DNA of 64,000 nt, from assembly GCF_000800805.1 (NCBI RefSeq), contig NZ_CP010070.1, positions 248,001 through 312,000 of the forward strand, read 5' to 3'. Each line of letters opens with the position of its first letter. The stretch's first letter is position 1. Below the pieces are notes generated by a model, which worked only from the letters and a program-made list of their open reading frames with translations, was not told the origin of the DNA and ran no database searches. The DNA is from Candidatus Methanoplasma termitum (lineage in GTDB: Archaea > Thermoplasmatota > Thermoplasmata > Methanomassiliicoccales > Methanomethylophilaceae). Position numbers and translations under genes: made by a program. This document shows positions 50,764 to 59,613 of the stretch, piece by piece.

Positions 50764-51882
50764 TCACTTGTTTTCTTTTGAGTATACATATAGCGAGACG
50801 GCAATAATAATGACTATCACTGCCGCGGCGATCCATCCGAACAGGTCGTAATTCGGTTCGACAGAGGCTTTGTCATAATCGTCAGTGCTTATCACCGGGC
50901 TGTTGAACTGGTACGGCTTCAAACCGTCACCGAGGAACACTCCCTGATTGTGTGTGGTAAAGAAGGTATCTCCCCCCTTCAGGAAATATGGATTGTCGCC
51001 CTTTCCGTTATCGTTCCATGTAACATCAATGGCATACCATTTATCATTATCCAGTTTAACATAGTTCCACGCATGGTTCGTGTAGCCGGAAACGGCGGAT
51101 ACAGTGGACCCGTACACAATGACGCACTCGATATTTTCCTTCTGGCAAAGAAGCAGGAACGCTTCTGAGTAGCCGTCGCAGACAGCTACGTTCGGCGACA
51201 CTAAGGCGCCGTAGGCGTCATGAGAGAATACGCCCTCTGTTTTCCCGTCTGCGCCCGGAACATTTACGCCGCCGTACGGATCATAGGTGATGAGGTTCAC
51301 AAGGTAGTTGTTAATGTCCCATATTTTATCGCGTGTTGTAGTGCTGTCGGTATGGAACTTATCCACCGCTGCCTTCAGATCGTCGATCATCTTCTCCACA
51401 TCGGTATTCTCTTTACTCTGAGTTCCCGGGGGCGGTGCGGGGTCGATCTTCCATGTCAATGTGGTGACTGTGTATTGATTCCCATTCTGTGTGAGATCGG
51501 AGACCGGCAGTCCGTCCGGAATGTCTCTATTTATCGAATTAGCATCCCACCCCCAATACGCCAGCGGCGAGCTCAGCCGCAGAGCTCTAAATACATTATT
51601 ATGGAGTGTTCTGATCTCATTTAGCATATAATCATGAGCTGCGACGAGATTATCTGAAGTTACAGTCAGTGCAAGCGGGAGGACCACGGTGATGGTCCTG
51701 ACATCGGGTCTAGCCAAGTTTATGGCGTCATATGCCGCCCTCTCATTGATGTTGAGCTGGTCTTCATACGAGGTGAACTCTACCGCACCATCGGATGGGG
51801 CGGCAGTGGCAATCGCTATCGCTGGAACAACAAAAACCGCGAAAACCAGGAAAACCCCCATCAATCTCACTGATCCCTTCAT
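50764..51882 (-). CDS. membrane-anchored transglutaminase-like protein
   Basis: 372 residues. Signal peptide at about 5-28 (VRLMGVFLVFAVFVVPAIAIATA), an extracellular body with a transglutaminase-like core: nucleophile Cys in NVAVCDGYSEAF, His in GYTNHAWNYVKL, Asp in WYAIDVTWND (order Cys-His-Asp intact). A C-terminal span (GWIAAAVIVIIIAVSLYVY) ends in KENK. It may be a protease or cross-linking enzyme working on the cell surface; the reaction cannot be read from sequence. Design matches the C-terminally anchored surface proteins elsewhere in the window. Confidence 0.83.
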   Translation of the reverse strand: MKGSVRLMGVFLVFAVFVVPAIAIATAAPSDGAVEFTSYEDQLNINERAAYDAINLARPDVRTITVVLPLALTVTSDNLVAAHDYMLNEIRTLHNNVFRALRLSSPLAYWGWDANSINRDIPDGLPVSDLTQNGNQYTVTTLTWKIDPAPPPGTQSKENTDVEKMIDDLKAAVDKFHTDSTTTRDKIWDINNYLVNLITYDPYGGVNVPGADGKTEGVFSHDAYGALVSPNVAVCDGYSEAFLLLCQKENIECVIVYGSTVSAVSGYTNHAWNYVKLDNDKWYAIDVTWNDNGKGDNPYFLKGGDTFFTTHNQGVFLGDGLKPYQFNSPVISTDDYDKASVEPNYDLFGWIAAAVIVIIIAVSLYVYSKENK

Positions 51883-51974
51883 ATCAGTCTATTTACTCCA
51901 TGATGCCTGCATATTTAAACTGAGTGTATTGACAACGAATGAATAAATAAACCATTCTCGTTAAAGAACCGTCC

Positions 51975-54218
51975 ATGAAGTTCACAGAGTTGGATATCGA
52001 CGAAAAAGTCGGAAAGATCCTGGTCAGGAATGGTTTTGTAGATCTTTATCCGCCGCAGGCAGATGCCCTGCCGGCAGCTCTCTCGGGAAGGAACCTCATA
52101 GCCGCAATGCCTACGGCCAGCGGAAAGTCGATAATAGGTTTCATACCGGCAGTGAACACAGTGATGAGGAAAGGAGGAAAGGTGCTTTACATCGTCCCCC
52201 TGAAAGCTCTGGCATCCGAGAAAAAGGAAGAACTGGACAAATTCTCGGAGCTGGGGATAAAAGTGATGATGAGCACAGGGGATCTGGATTCGGACGACGG
52301 AAGGCTTGCCGATGCGGACATAATCGTTGCGACCTCTGAGAAAGCCGATTCGATGATGCGGCACGGAAGCAAGTGGATGGACGAAGTGAGATTGGTCATC
52401 GCGGACGAGATACATCTGATACACGATCCGGGCAGGGGACCGACGCTGGAGGTCATCCTGACGAAGATGCTGCGTAAGAACAAAGGTATGCAGATAATCG
52501 CCCTGTCGGCCACGATCTCGAATGCTGAAGACCTTGCACGATGGTTAGATGCAGAACTCGTCACAAGCGATTGGCGTCCGATCGCACTCAGGGAAGGCGT
52601 TTATTTCAATGGAGAGATAACCTTCGATGACAATTCTTCCGTGGAAGTGCCTCAATCAAAAGATAACATCTGGGACATGATGGAGCAGACCGTCAGGGGC
52701 GGCGGACAATGTATGGTATTCGTGAACACAAGAAGATCGTCCGAATCCCTTGCCGTGAAATATTCCGACAAGATGAAAGCGTTCGCAGGGAACGACCTTT
52801 CCGATAAAGAGAGGGATATTTTGGAGGGGGACACCGAGGCGACCTCAGTCGGGAAGAAGTTGTCCGCCTGCGTCAAATGCGGCATGGCCTTTCACAATGC
52901 GGGATTAACGTACAAACAAAGGAAATTCGTCGAAGATAACTTCCGCAACGGTTCGATCAAGTGTATCGTTGCGACACCGACGCTTGCGGCGGGGATCAAT
53001 CTGCCTGCCAGAAGAGTGATCGTCAGGGACACATACAGATTTGAGTCGAATGCCGGAAATGTTCCGATCTCAGTTATGGAAGTGAAACAAATGTGCGGAA
53101 GGGCCGGGAGGCCGGGTTACGACCCGTATGGTGAAGCCGTGCTCGTAAGCAAGAGCTACAGCGACTATGAGCACCTGATGGAAGACTACATAATGCACGA
53201 TACTGAAAGGCTGACATCCAAACTCGGGAACGAAACGACCCTGAGAAGCCACATATTGGGTCTTATAGCAACAGGCGACGCCGACACAGAGGACGGTATA
53301 GTCGGTTTCATGGAGGATACTTTCTTTGGTAATACATCTCAAATGTACGGGATCGAAAGTGTGGTCGAGAACGTGGTCGATTTTCTTGAGAAAGAAGAGA
53401 TGGTCAAGAGGGAAGGAGGGTTGCTCCGCATACTTCCGTTCGGAAAAAGGATATCCGACCTGTATATCGATCCCAAATCTGCCGTCATATTAAGGAATGC
53501 TGTAAGAAGAATGAAGGATAACACCGAGGATCTGGTGATCCTGCACGCAGCGGCGACAACTCCGGACGTGCTCGGCCTGTATCCTAAGAAAGGGGACCAG
53601 GACAGGCTGGCCAGACTCGAAGCGGAATATAATTTCCTGATTGAACCGGAAGACGATGATGACGAGTTCATGTATGAGGAGTTCATGAGCAACCTCAAGG
53701 TCGCCGCTCTGCTGGAGGACTGGATAAACGAGGTCTCCGAAGAGGATATCACGCTTTCGATGGGCATCGGGCCGGGAGATATCAGGTCCAGAGTGGATAT
53801 GGTAGATTGGCTTCTTTATTCGATGAACGAGGTCGCGTATATCTTCAGACCGGAAGCAACAAAGCTGATCAGGCCGCTGCTTACCCGCGTCCGCTACGGC
53901 GTAAAGGAAGAGTTGATCCCCCTTGTGTCATTCAGAGGGGTGGGAAGAGCAAGGGCAAGGGTGCTTTTCGAGAACGGGATACGCTCGAGATCCGACGTTA
54001 TCTCGTACGACATTGACCGATTGTCCAAATTGCCTAAGATCGGCCCCGCGTTGGCAAAGAGTATGAAAGCTCAGGCGGGAGGCACAATGAACAAGATCGA
54101 ACCGCCCCCGACGAGCGAAGAGGAAGAGTATTTGCTGGACAAGATGGCGGAAGAATACTCCGGCGGGAAGACGGATCAGTCGGATGCCCAAAAGCAATCG
54201 AAGCTGTTCGATTATTGA
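51975..54218 (+). CDS. hel308: Hel308/Hjm-type superfamily 2 DNA helicase
   Basis: 747 residues. SF2 helicase that acts at stalled replication forks in archaea. Motif I AAMPTASGKS (about 43-52), motif II ADEIH, motif III SAT, motif IV region with FVNTRRSSES, and motif VI CGRAGRPGYD are all present. A winged-helix, a ratchet domain and a C-terminal helix-hairpin-helix (RARVLFENGIRSRSDV, KLPKIGPALAKSM) follow. A Zn-type CVKCG occurs at about 297-301. TATA-like ATAAATAA lies about 28 bases upstream without a ribosome site, so it is probably leaderless. The 3' end overlaps thrC (convergent) by 7 bases. Confidence 0.94.
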   Translation: MKFTELDIDEKVGKILVRNGFVDLYPPQADALPAALSGRNLIAAMPTASGKSIIGFIPAVNTVMRKGGKVLYIVPLKALASEKKEELDKFSELGIKVMMSTGDLDSDDGRLADADIIVATSEKADSMMRHGSKWMDEVRLVIADEIHLIHDPGRGPTLEVILTKMLRKNKGMQIIALSATISNAEDLARWLDAELVTSDWRPIALREGVYFNGEITFDDNSSVEVPQSKDNIWDMMEQTVRGGGQCMVFVNTRRSSESLAVKYSDKMKAFAGNDLSDKERDILEGDTEATSVGKKLSACVKCGMAFHNAGLTYKQRKFVEDNFRNGSIKCIVATPTLAAGINLPARRVIVRDTYRFESNAGNVPISVMEVKQMCGRAGRPGYDPYGEAVLVSKSYSDYEHLMEDYIMHDTERLTSKLGNETTLRSHILGLIATGDADTEDGIVGFMEDTFFGNTSQMYGIESVVENVVDFLEKEEMVKREGGLLRILPFGKRISDLYIDPKSAVILRNAVRRMKDNTEDLVILHAAATTPDVLGLYPKKGDQDRLARLEAEYNFLIEPEDDDDEFMYEEFMSNLKVAALLEDWINEVSEEDITLSMGIGPGDIRSRVDMVDWLLYSMNEVAYIFRPEATKLIRPLLTRVRYGVKEELIPLVSFRGVGRARARVLFENGIRSRSDVISYDIDRLSKLPKIGPALAKSMKAQAGGTMNKIEPPPTSEEEEYLLDKMAEEYSGGKTDQSDAQKQSKLFDY

Positions 54219-55429
54219 TTGAGGATCCTCTCAACGTCTTTCACAGAGTTCTTGCACGGTATCACCGGCGGAGAGTTATCCATTATGGTATCCGGGTCCT
54301 TCAATCCGTTCCCTGTGCATATACAGACCACTTTTTCATTCTTGTCGATTATTCCCATTGACAAGAGTTTCTTCAGGCCTGCGATGGATGCCGCCGATGC
54401 CGGTTCGACGCATACTCCTTCCTTCTTTCCGAGAAGCTGCTGTGCGCTGATGATCTCTTTATCGGTCACCGTAGTCGAGAATCCTTTGGTATCATATATC
54501 GCATGGAGCGCCTTCCTTCCGCTTACGGGATTTCCGATGCGTATGGCGGTGGCTATCGTCTCCGGATGCTCCTCGGCAATGAAATCCTTCTTCCCTGCGG
54601 CGAACGCTTTTGCGACCGGTGCGGATCCTTCCGCTTGTATACCGGTGAGCTTCGGAACTTTGGAGATCCATCCGACCTCCTTCAGCTCCTGTATCGCTTT
54701 GTATACGGCCCAGATATTTGCCGCATTCCCTACCGGAAGTATTATTCTGTCCGGAACATTGTATCGGAGTTGGTCCATTATCTCGAAAAGTACGGATTTT
54801 TGACCTTCGGGTCTGTATGGGTTGATCGAGTTCAGAAGGTATATCTTCCTCTCTTCCGCCATCTTCAGTGCGAGGTCCAACGCATCGTCGAAGTTGCCGT
54901 CGATGGAGAGTACCTTTGCTCCGTAGAACAGTGCCTGTGCGAGCTTTCCCGCGGCGACCTTCCCCGAAGGAAGGAATACTGCGCATTTCATGTCAGCTTT
55001 GGCCGCATATGCCGCCAACGATGCTGAAGTGTTGCCGGTGGAAGCGCAACCGACGACCTTGGCTCCCAATTCCTTTGCATGGGACACGCCGATCGTCATG
55101 CCCCTATCCTTAAAGGAGCCGGTCGGGTTCAGTCCCTCGAATTTAACATATGCCTGAGAAACTCCTAGTTCCTTTGACAATCTGTCTGTCTTATACAGCG
55201 GCGTTCCGCCTTCTTGGATCGAGACCTTATTCGAAGGGTCCACAGGCATGAAGGGAGCATACCTCCACACTCCGATGTTCTCCTTCCTAAGATCCTCCGG
55301 TCTCATTTCTTTTACCGGTCTAAGATCCATCTTTACCGTCAGAAGACCGCCGCACTTCGGGCAGTTGTTCACATACGGATCATCAACAACCGAACTGCAG
55401 TCCCAGCATACTACCTTGTGATCTGCCAT
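54212..55429 (-). CDS. thrC: threonine synthase
   Basis: 405 residues. PLP-dependent last step to threonine from O-phosphohomoserine. A zinc-ribbon start (CWDC and CPKC, about residues 8-11 and 23-26) precedes the core, with the PLP lysine in GSFKDRG (about 107) and the phosphate-binding glycine loop near CASTGNTSASLAAY. Start at ATG 55429 with GAGGG 6 bases upstream; the longer frame runs into thrB. It follows thrB with a 1-base gap, so the two are an operon and complete the route from homoserine. Confidence 0.94.
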   Translation of the reverse strand: MADHKVVCWDCSSVVDDPYVNNCPKCGGLLTVKMDLRPVKEMRPEDLRKENIGVWRYAPFMPVDPSNKVSIQEGGTPLYKTDRLSKELGVSQAYVKFEGLNPTGSFKDRGMTIGVSHAKELGAKVVGCASTGNTSASLAAYAAKADMKCAVFLPSGKVAAGKLAQALFYGAKVLSIDGNFDDALDLALKMAEERKIYLLNSINPYRPEGQKSVLFEIMDQLRYNVPDRIILPVGNAANIWAVYKAIQELKEVGWISKVPKLTGIQAEGSAPVAKAFAAGKKDFIAEEHPETIATAIRIGNPVSGRKALHAIYDTKGFSTTVTDKEIISAQQLLGKKEGVCVEPASAASIAGLKKLLSMGIIDKNEKVVCICTGNGLKDPDTIMDNSPPVIPCKNSVKDVERILNQ

Positions 55430-55430
55430 T

Positions 55431-56363
55431 TTAAACCCTCTTGCAGCCGGCACCGGGCGTTGTGATCCAAGTGTCGCATTTGATCCTGTTGTTTGTATAT
55501 ACTGCTTTGACGCTTTCGGCGATCCTGTCGCCGATGTCGTGTTTCAGGTCGTAAAAGGACATGATGCACGGCCCCGACCCTCCCAGGAATGAGACCAGTG
55601 CACCGTTTGACATCGCTTCTTTCTCGGCCTCTTTGAGGAATGGGACGAGTTTTGTCCTCGCCGGTTCGAACACAGCGTCCTTTACGGATCTGCCGATGAT
55701 CTTGAGATCGCCCGTCATCATGCCGTATACCAGCGTGGATGCATTGCCTACATGGAAGACCAGATCTTTGATCGAGACCTCTCTCGGAAGTACTTTCCTG
55801 GCATCGCACGTCGCCACCATTATATCTGGGAGGGCCACGACCATGCCCAAGTCTTTCGGAGGTTCTATCCTGATGACCTCAAAGGGTTCGTATGACCTTA
55901 TCACGGTGAACCCTCCGAGGATGCACGGGGAAACGTTATCGGCATGGAACCCCCCGGAGGTAACATCCTCGGCATGCGCAGCGCAGAGTATCACTTCGGT
56001 GGTGCTGAGTTTCTCTCCGCAAAGTATGTTCGCAAGAAAAGCTCCCCCTGCAGCGCTGGCACCGGAAGAGCCCATACCGCTGCATGGTCTGATCCCCTTA
56101 GTTATTTTCAATTCAATGCCAAAATCCGCATTGCATCTTTTTAAGACCTGCTCAGCGGCGATACTGACGGAATTGATCTTAGGATCAAGGGGTATGTTCT
56201 CAGATCCCGGACCGGAGACGCTGACTATCCTGAAGCCGGAATCTATCTTTCTTCCCTCAATAATATCGAACGGGTTGCTTAATGCGAGCCCGAATGTGTC
56301 GAATCCCGGACCGATGTTTGACGTGGTGGCCGGTGCAGCGATTTTTACCCAATTACCTGACAT
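55431..56363 (-). CDS. thrB: homoserine kinase
   Basis: 310 residues from ATG 56363 (an in-frame ATG at 56378 would add five residues). GHMP kinase fold: VKIAAPATTSNIGPGFDTFGLAL at the start, and the ATP-binding PCSGMGSSGASAAGGAF motif around residue 88. Phosphorylates homoserine for ThrC, which follows directly. Convergent context is absent; the divergent neighbour is cgi121. Residues match the family with no truncation. Confidence 0.94.
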   Translation of the reverse strand: MSGNWVKIAAPATTSNIGPGFDTFGLALSNPFDIIEGRKIDSGFRIVSVSGPGSENIPLDPKINSVSIAAEQVLKRCNADFGIELKITKGIRPCSGMGSSGASAAGGAFLANILCGEKLSTTEVILCAAHAEDVTSGGFHADNVSPCILGGFTVIRSYEPFEVIRIEPPKDLGMVVALPDIMVATCDARKVLPREVSIKDLVFHVGNASTLVYGMMTGDLKIIGRSVKDAVFEPARTKLVPFLKEAEKEAMSNGALVSFLGGSGPCIMSFYDLKHDIGDRIAESVKAVYTNNRIKCDTWITTPGAGCKRV

Positions 56364-56461
56364 ACTATGCGTTCCCACTGCCTGTACAACCGTCCATAAG
56401 ATAAATGTTTGTCAGACAATTTTTCAGTTAGAATTAAAGGAGATGATGAGATTACGGAGCA

Positions 56462-56923
56462 ATGAACGTCCAGGTCATCGGCATCAAAGGGGAACTCGGG
56501 TTTGATGATATCATAAAACACTTCACCCGGCTTGGGGGAGATGTTATCCTTTTCGACCATGACGTGGTGTGTGGCAGGGACCATATTCTTTCCGCAGTTA
56601 TGCATGCTGAAAGGGCCATGATCGAAGGTACCAATAGATCGAAGACACTGCTGACCGAGACCATACTTTATGCGGCCGGTGACAGGCAGATCGGCCGTGC
56701 CATTGAAAAAATGAGGCCAAAGGACGGAAATAAAGGAATGGTCGCGGTTCTTTTCGACATAGACGATCCGAAGCTGGATATGATCGGCATGAAGAGATGC
56801 GATGAGATCATGGAGTCTTCTTACAGCAAGGCAGAGAAATTGGGTGCGGATATGTTCGGCGGCATATCAAGCGAAGACGCTGCGTTGGAACATGTCGCGA
56901 TGGCAGATCTTTTAAAACAGTGA
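56462..56923 (+). CDS. cgi121: KEOPS complex subunit Cgi121
   Basis: 153 residues. Cgi121 binds the Bud32 kinase and recruits tRNA for t6A37 formation. The family block is clear: LTETILYAAGDRQIGRAIEKMRPK (about 63-86), with an upstream helix containing HAERAMIEGTNRSK. The ATG at 56462 has a GGAG only 2 bases before it and an AAAGGAG 19 bases before it, both badly spaced; a TATA-like TTAGAATTAAA centred about 28 bases upstream suggests leaderless translation. Pcc1 of the same complex is at 36838. Confidence 0.85.
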   Translation: MNVQVIGIKGELGFDDIIKHFTRLGGDVILFDHDVVCGRDHILSAVMHAERAMIEGTNRSKTLLTETILYAAGDRQIGRAIEKMRPKDGNKGMVAVLFDIDDPKLDMIGMKRCDEIMESSYSKAEKLGADMFGGISSEDAALEHVAMADLLKQ

Positions 56924-56953
56924 AAATTGGAGCTGTAACATTGGAAAAGAGGG

Positions 56954-56967
56954 CCCGCCGAAGCGGG
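56954..56967. terminator. hairpin between convergent cgi121 and DUF35 genes
   Basis: CCCGC and GCGGG around a CGAA loop in the 60-base gap, with GTTTTA following on the plus strand. Probably used in both directions. Confidence 0.6.
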
Positions 56968-56983
56968 TAAGAGTTTTATCGGA

Positions 56984-57388
56984 TCAAATGGCAGGTACGA
57001 ACTTGAAACCGTAACGTATGATGCCCGCCACCCCGTCTTCTTCGAGTTTTCTGAGTACGGCGCGCACAGGCATGCCGATCGCGATCTTATCCAGCTCAAC
57101 GTCCACCAGTTGTCCGGAGACAAGGACGCCGTCCTTGGTCCTGACCATCGCAACGGCGTATGGCTTTGACCCGCTGTTGCAGCTGGGCGCATCATAGATG
57201 ACAGAGAAGCTGAACACTTCCCCTTCTCTCTGGACCTTGTACTTCTGCATCTTTCCCAGACCTTCTCTGCGGCATTTGGGACAGAAGTCGCGCCTTGGGA
57301 AGAACACTGTGTTGCAGTTCCCGCATTTCGTCCCTTCAAGATTGTACTTGCCCGGGAATTCCCTCCATGCTCTCGCTACCGATGACAT
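56984..57388 (-). CDS. DUF35 zinc-ribbon/OB-fold protein of the HMG-CoA complex
   Basis: 134 residues. A rubredoxin-like zinc ribbon (CGNC and CPKC, about 22-25 and 36-39) is followed by an OB-fold (QREGEVFSFSVIYDAPSC, AVMVRTKDGVLVSGQLVDVE). In methanogens this protein bridges thiolase and HMG-CoA synthase so that acetoacetyl-CoA passes directly between active sites. It overlaps the thiolase stop by one base and is last in the operon. The zinc ligands are complete. Confidence 0.9.
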   Translation of the reverse strand: MSSVARAWREFPGKYNLEGTKCGNCNTVFFPRRDFCPKCRREGLGKMQKYKVQREGEVFSFSVIYDAPSCNSGSKPYAVAMVRTKDGVLVSGQLVDVELDKIAIGMPVRAVLRKLEEDGVAGIIRYGFKFVPAI

Positions 57389-58557
57389 CAGACCGCCTCC
57401 AATATGCTCACGGTGACGGCCGAACCGGTCCCGCCAACGCTTTGCGCCAGACCGTATCTTGCGTTTGCAACTTGTCTTTTGTCGGCTTTTCCTCTGAGCT
57501 GTGTTGCGATCTCGACGATCTGTGCCACACCCGCCGCGCCGATGGGGTAGCCTCTGGCTTTGAGGCCTCCGGATGTGTTGACAGCAAGCTTACCTGCTCC
57601 GACCTTTGTCTGGCCGCTGAGGAATACTTTCCCCGCTTCTCCTTTTTTGCAGAACCCAAGATCCTGAAGCGCCATTATGCCTGCGACGCTGAAGTCATCG
57701 TGTATCTCTGCGACCGATATGTCTGCAGGTGTGATCCCCGCCATCTCGTATGCTCTCTTAGATGCTGCAACGGTCGCTCCGAATCTGGTAATATCCGGCC
57801 GCTGGGACAATGCAAGTGTGTCGCTTCCCTGTGCAAACGCTGACACTTTTACGTAACTGTCGGTGTGTTTCTTTGCCTCTTTCAGAGGGCACAACACAAC
57901 AGCTGCCGCGCCGTCCGAGATAGGTGCGCAGTCGAACATTCCCAGCGGATCGGCAACAGGACCCGATCTCAGAACGGTCTCCAGCGGGACCTCTTTCCTG
58001 AACTGTGCACCCTCGTTTAGTGCTCCGTGAAAATGGCTGTTCACCGCTACCGATGCGATCTCTTCACGGGTCGCAGTGCCTTCATAGATCATCCTTCTTG
58101 CGATCATTGCGTAAAGGGATACTAAAGTGAGCCCCATCCCCGCTTCCCACTCCGAATCAGCGGTCTCATCCATCGCTGTGTTGATGGAGACATCGTCCTG
58201 ATCGGTCATCTTCTCCGCACCTCCCACAAGAACTGTGTTGTGCAATCCGGACGCGACCGCCATTACTGCCTGTCCGAATGCGACCCCGCCGGATGCCCCG
58301 CCCGCCTCCACCCTCACTGCGGAAATGTGGTTTGTTGCCATTCCGGAATAATCGGCGATCAATGCATCGATATGCTTTTGGTTGATGAAACGACCCGCGC
58401 TCATGTTCCCGATGTAGAGGCCGTCAATCTCTCTTCCGGAGAGGTTGGCATCTGCGATCGCTTTCATTCCTGCTTCTATGCCGATGCTTCTGAATGAGTT
58501 CTCCCAAAGATCTCCGAACTTTGTTGCTCCGACACCGATTATTGCTACATCTCTCAT
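57388..58557 (-). CDS. thiolase-family protein of the HMG-CoA operon, lacking catalytic residues
   Basis: 389 residues, SCP-x/archaeal thiolase type, intact frame. In catalytically active relatives the nucleophile is the Cys of an EAACASGG motif; here the segment reads EAGGASGG, with Gly at residue 87 (codon 58297-58299). The GHPxGATG histidine is Tyr337 in ARGYPIGAAG, and the THNxGG histidine is Gln372 in LAQSVGGTG. The HDCF motif is HDDF (Asp288). Fold-defining segments are otherwise kept, so the protein probably folds and joins HMG-CoA synthase and DUF35. It directly follows hmgS and overlaps the DUF35 gene by one base. Whether it is a structural partner or catalyses another reaction is unknown. 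Confidence 0.88.
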   Translation of the reverse strand: MRDVAIIGVGATKFGDLWENSFRSIGIEAGMKAIADANLSGREIDGLYIGNMSAGRFINQKHIDALIADYSGMATNHISAVRVEAGGASGGVAFGQAVMAVASGLHNTVLVGGAEKMTDQDDVSINTAMDETADSEWEAGMGLTLVSLYAMIARRMIYEGTATREEIASVAVNSHFHGALNEGAQFRKEVPLETVLRSGPVADPLGMFDCAPISDGAAAVVLCPLKEAKKHTDSYVKVSAFAQGSDTLALSQRPDITRFGATVAASKRAYEMAGITPADISVAEIHDDFSVAGIMALQDLGFCKKGEAGKVFLSGQTKVGAGKLAVNTSGGLKARGYPIGAAGVAQIVEIATQLRGKADKRQVANARYGLAQSVGGTGSAVTVSILEAV

Positions 58558-59613
58558 TTAACCACCCGGCATTATGATCATTTTTTTGAATTTAACGTAC
58601 ATGCCGTAGTCTATGTAGACGGGGTTCTCGATCATTTTTTCTACGGTCGGTGCGTTCTTTTTTTGATATTTTTTTATTTCATCAGTGACGGTCAGGTCGA
58701 AAGAATCGCTTCCCGCACCTGAACCGTATGATGTGACGAATATCCTGTCATCGGGTTCTGCTTTGTCCAGAACGGCCGAGAGGCCTATGGGCACCGCACC
58801 GCTGTACGTGTTGCCAATGACCGGGGTCAGCAGGCCCGTCTTTATCTGAGCGTCCTCGAAACCGAGCATTCCGGCGACCCTCGTTGGGAATTTTCCGTTC
58901 GGTTGGTGGAATACCGCATATTTGTAATCCTTCGGTTCTGTCCCCATTTCTTTGAGCATCATTTTCGCTGCGGATGTCACATGTTTGAAATATGCGGGGT
59001 CACCGGTGAATCTCCCGCCGTGAAGGGGGTACGGCTGACCTTCCCTTCTCCAGAAATCGGGCGTGTCGGTTGTGAAACTGAGGGTCTTGTTGATCTTGGC
59101 GATGATGTTCTTACTTCCTATCAGGAAGGCAGCTCCTCCCGCGGAAGCGGAATATTCCAGCACATCGCCCGGTGCTCCCTGCGATGTGTCGGCACCTATG
59201 GCTACGCCGTACTTTATCATGCCCGATGCAACCAGTCCCATGCAGGCCTGTATGCCTGCCGTTCCGGCCTTGCATGCGAATTCGAGGTCCGCCGCCGTCA
59301 TCACTGGGGTCGCCTCAATCGCCTCCGCAACGATGGTGGCTGTGGGCTTTACGGCATATGGGTGGGACTCGGAACCTACATATAATGCGCCGATATCGTG
59401 CGGATCCACACCGGGGGCCCGAGCCATCATGTATCTGGCTGCTTCGGCCGATATCGTCACCACATCCTCGTCCACTCCCGGTACGGACTTCTGAGTGACC
59501 ATCAGTCCCTTACCCATTCCTTTTCCGTCCACCCCCCAGATCCTTCCTATCTCTTCAGGTTTTATCCTGTAGCGGGGGATGTACGCACCGTAGCTTACTA
59601 TTCCTATGTCCAT
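58558..59613 (-). CDS. hmgS: hydroxymethylglutaryl-CoA synthase
   Basis: 351 residues. Condenses acetyl-CoA with acetoacetyl-CoA, committing carbon to mevalonate and archaeal isoprenoid lipids. Archaeal-type active site is intact: catalytic Cys in [10 protein letters not shown] (about 113), His in [10 protein letters not shown] (about 238), and the N-terminal [14 protein letters not shown]. It starts one base after the HTH regulator stop and ends directly before the thiolase start, so the operon is contiguous. Length is normal. Confidence 0.95.
   Translation of the reverse strand: MDIGIVSYGAYIPRYRIKPEEIGRIWGVDGKGMGKGLMVTQKSVPGVDEDVVTISAEAARYMMARAPGVDPHDIGALYVGSESHPYAVKPTATIVAEAIEATPVMTAADLEFACKAGTAGIQACMGLVASGMIKYGVAIGADTSQGAPGDVLEYSASAGGAAFLIGSKNIIAKINKTLSFTTDTPDFWRREGQPYPLHGGRFTGDPAYFKHVTSAAKMMLKEMGTEPKDYKYAVFHQPNGKFPTRVAGMLGFEDAQIKTGLLTPVIGNTYSGAVPIGLSAVLDKAEPDDRIFVTSYGSGAGSDSFDLTVTDEIKKYQKKNAPTVEKMIENPVYIDYGMYVKFKKMIIMPGG

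Noticed and set aside
55561-56505. 314-codon open frame opposite thrB
   Set aside because: Antisense shadow; thrB has complete GHMP motifs.
56443-56505. 20-codon upstream frame overlapping the cgi121 start
   Set aside because: AAAGGAG directly abuts its first ATG, a poor spacing, and the peptide is Arg/His-rich without conservation clues; leaderless translation of cgi121 explains the region more simply.
57388-58557. Calling the thiolase a pseudogene
   Set aside because: The frame is intact at normal length, starts and stops are coupled to its neighbours, and fold segments are conserved; only catalytic residues are replaced.
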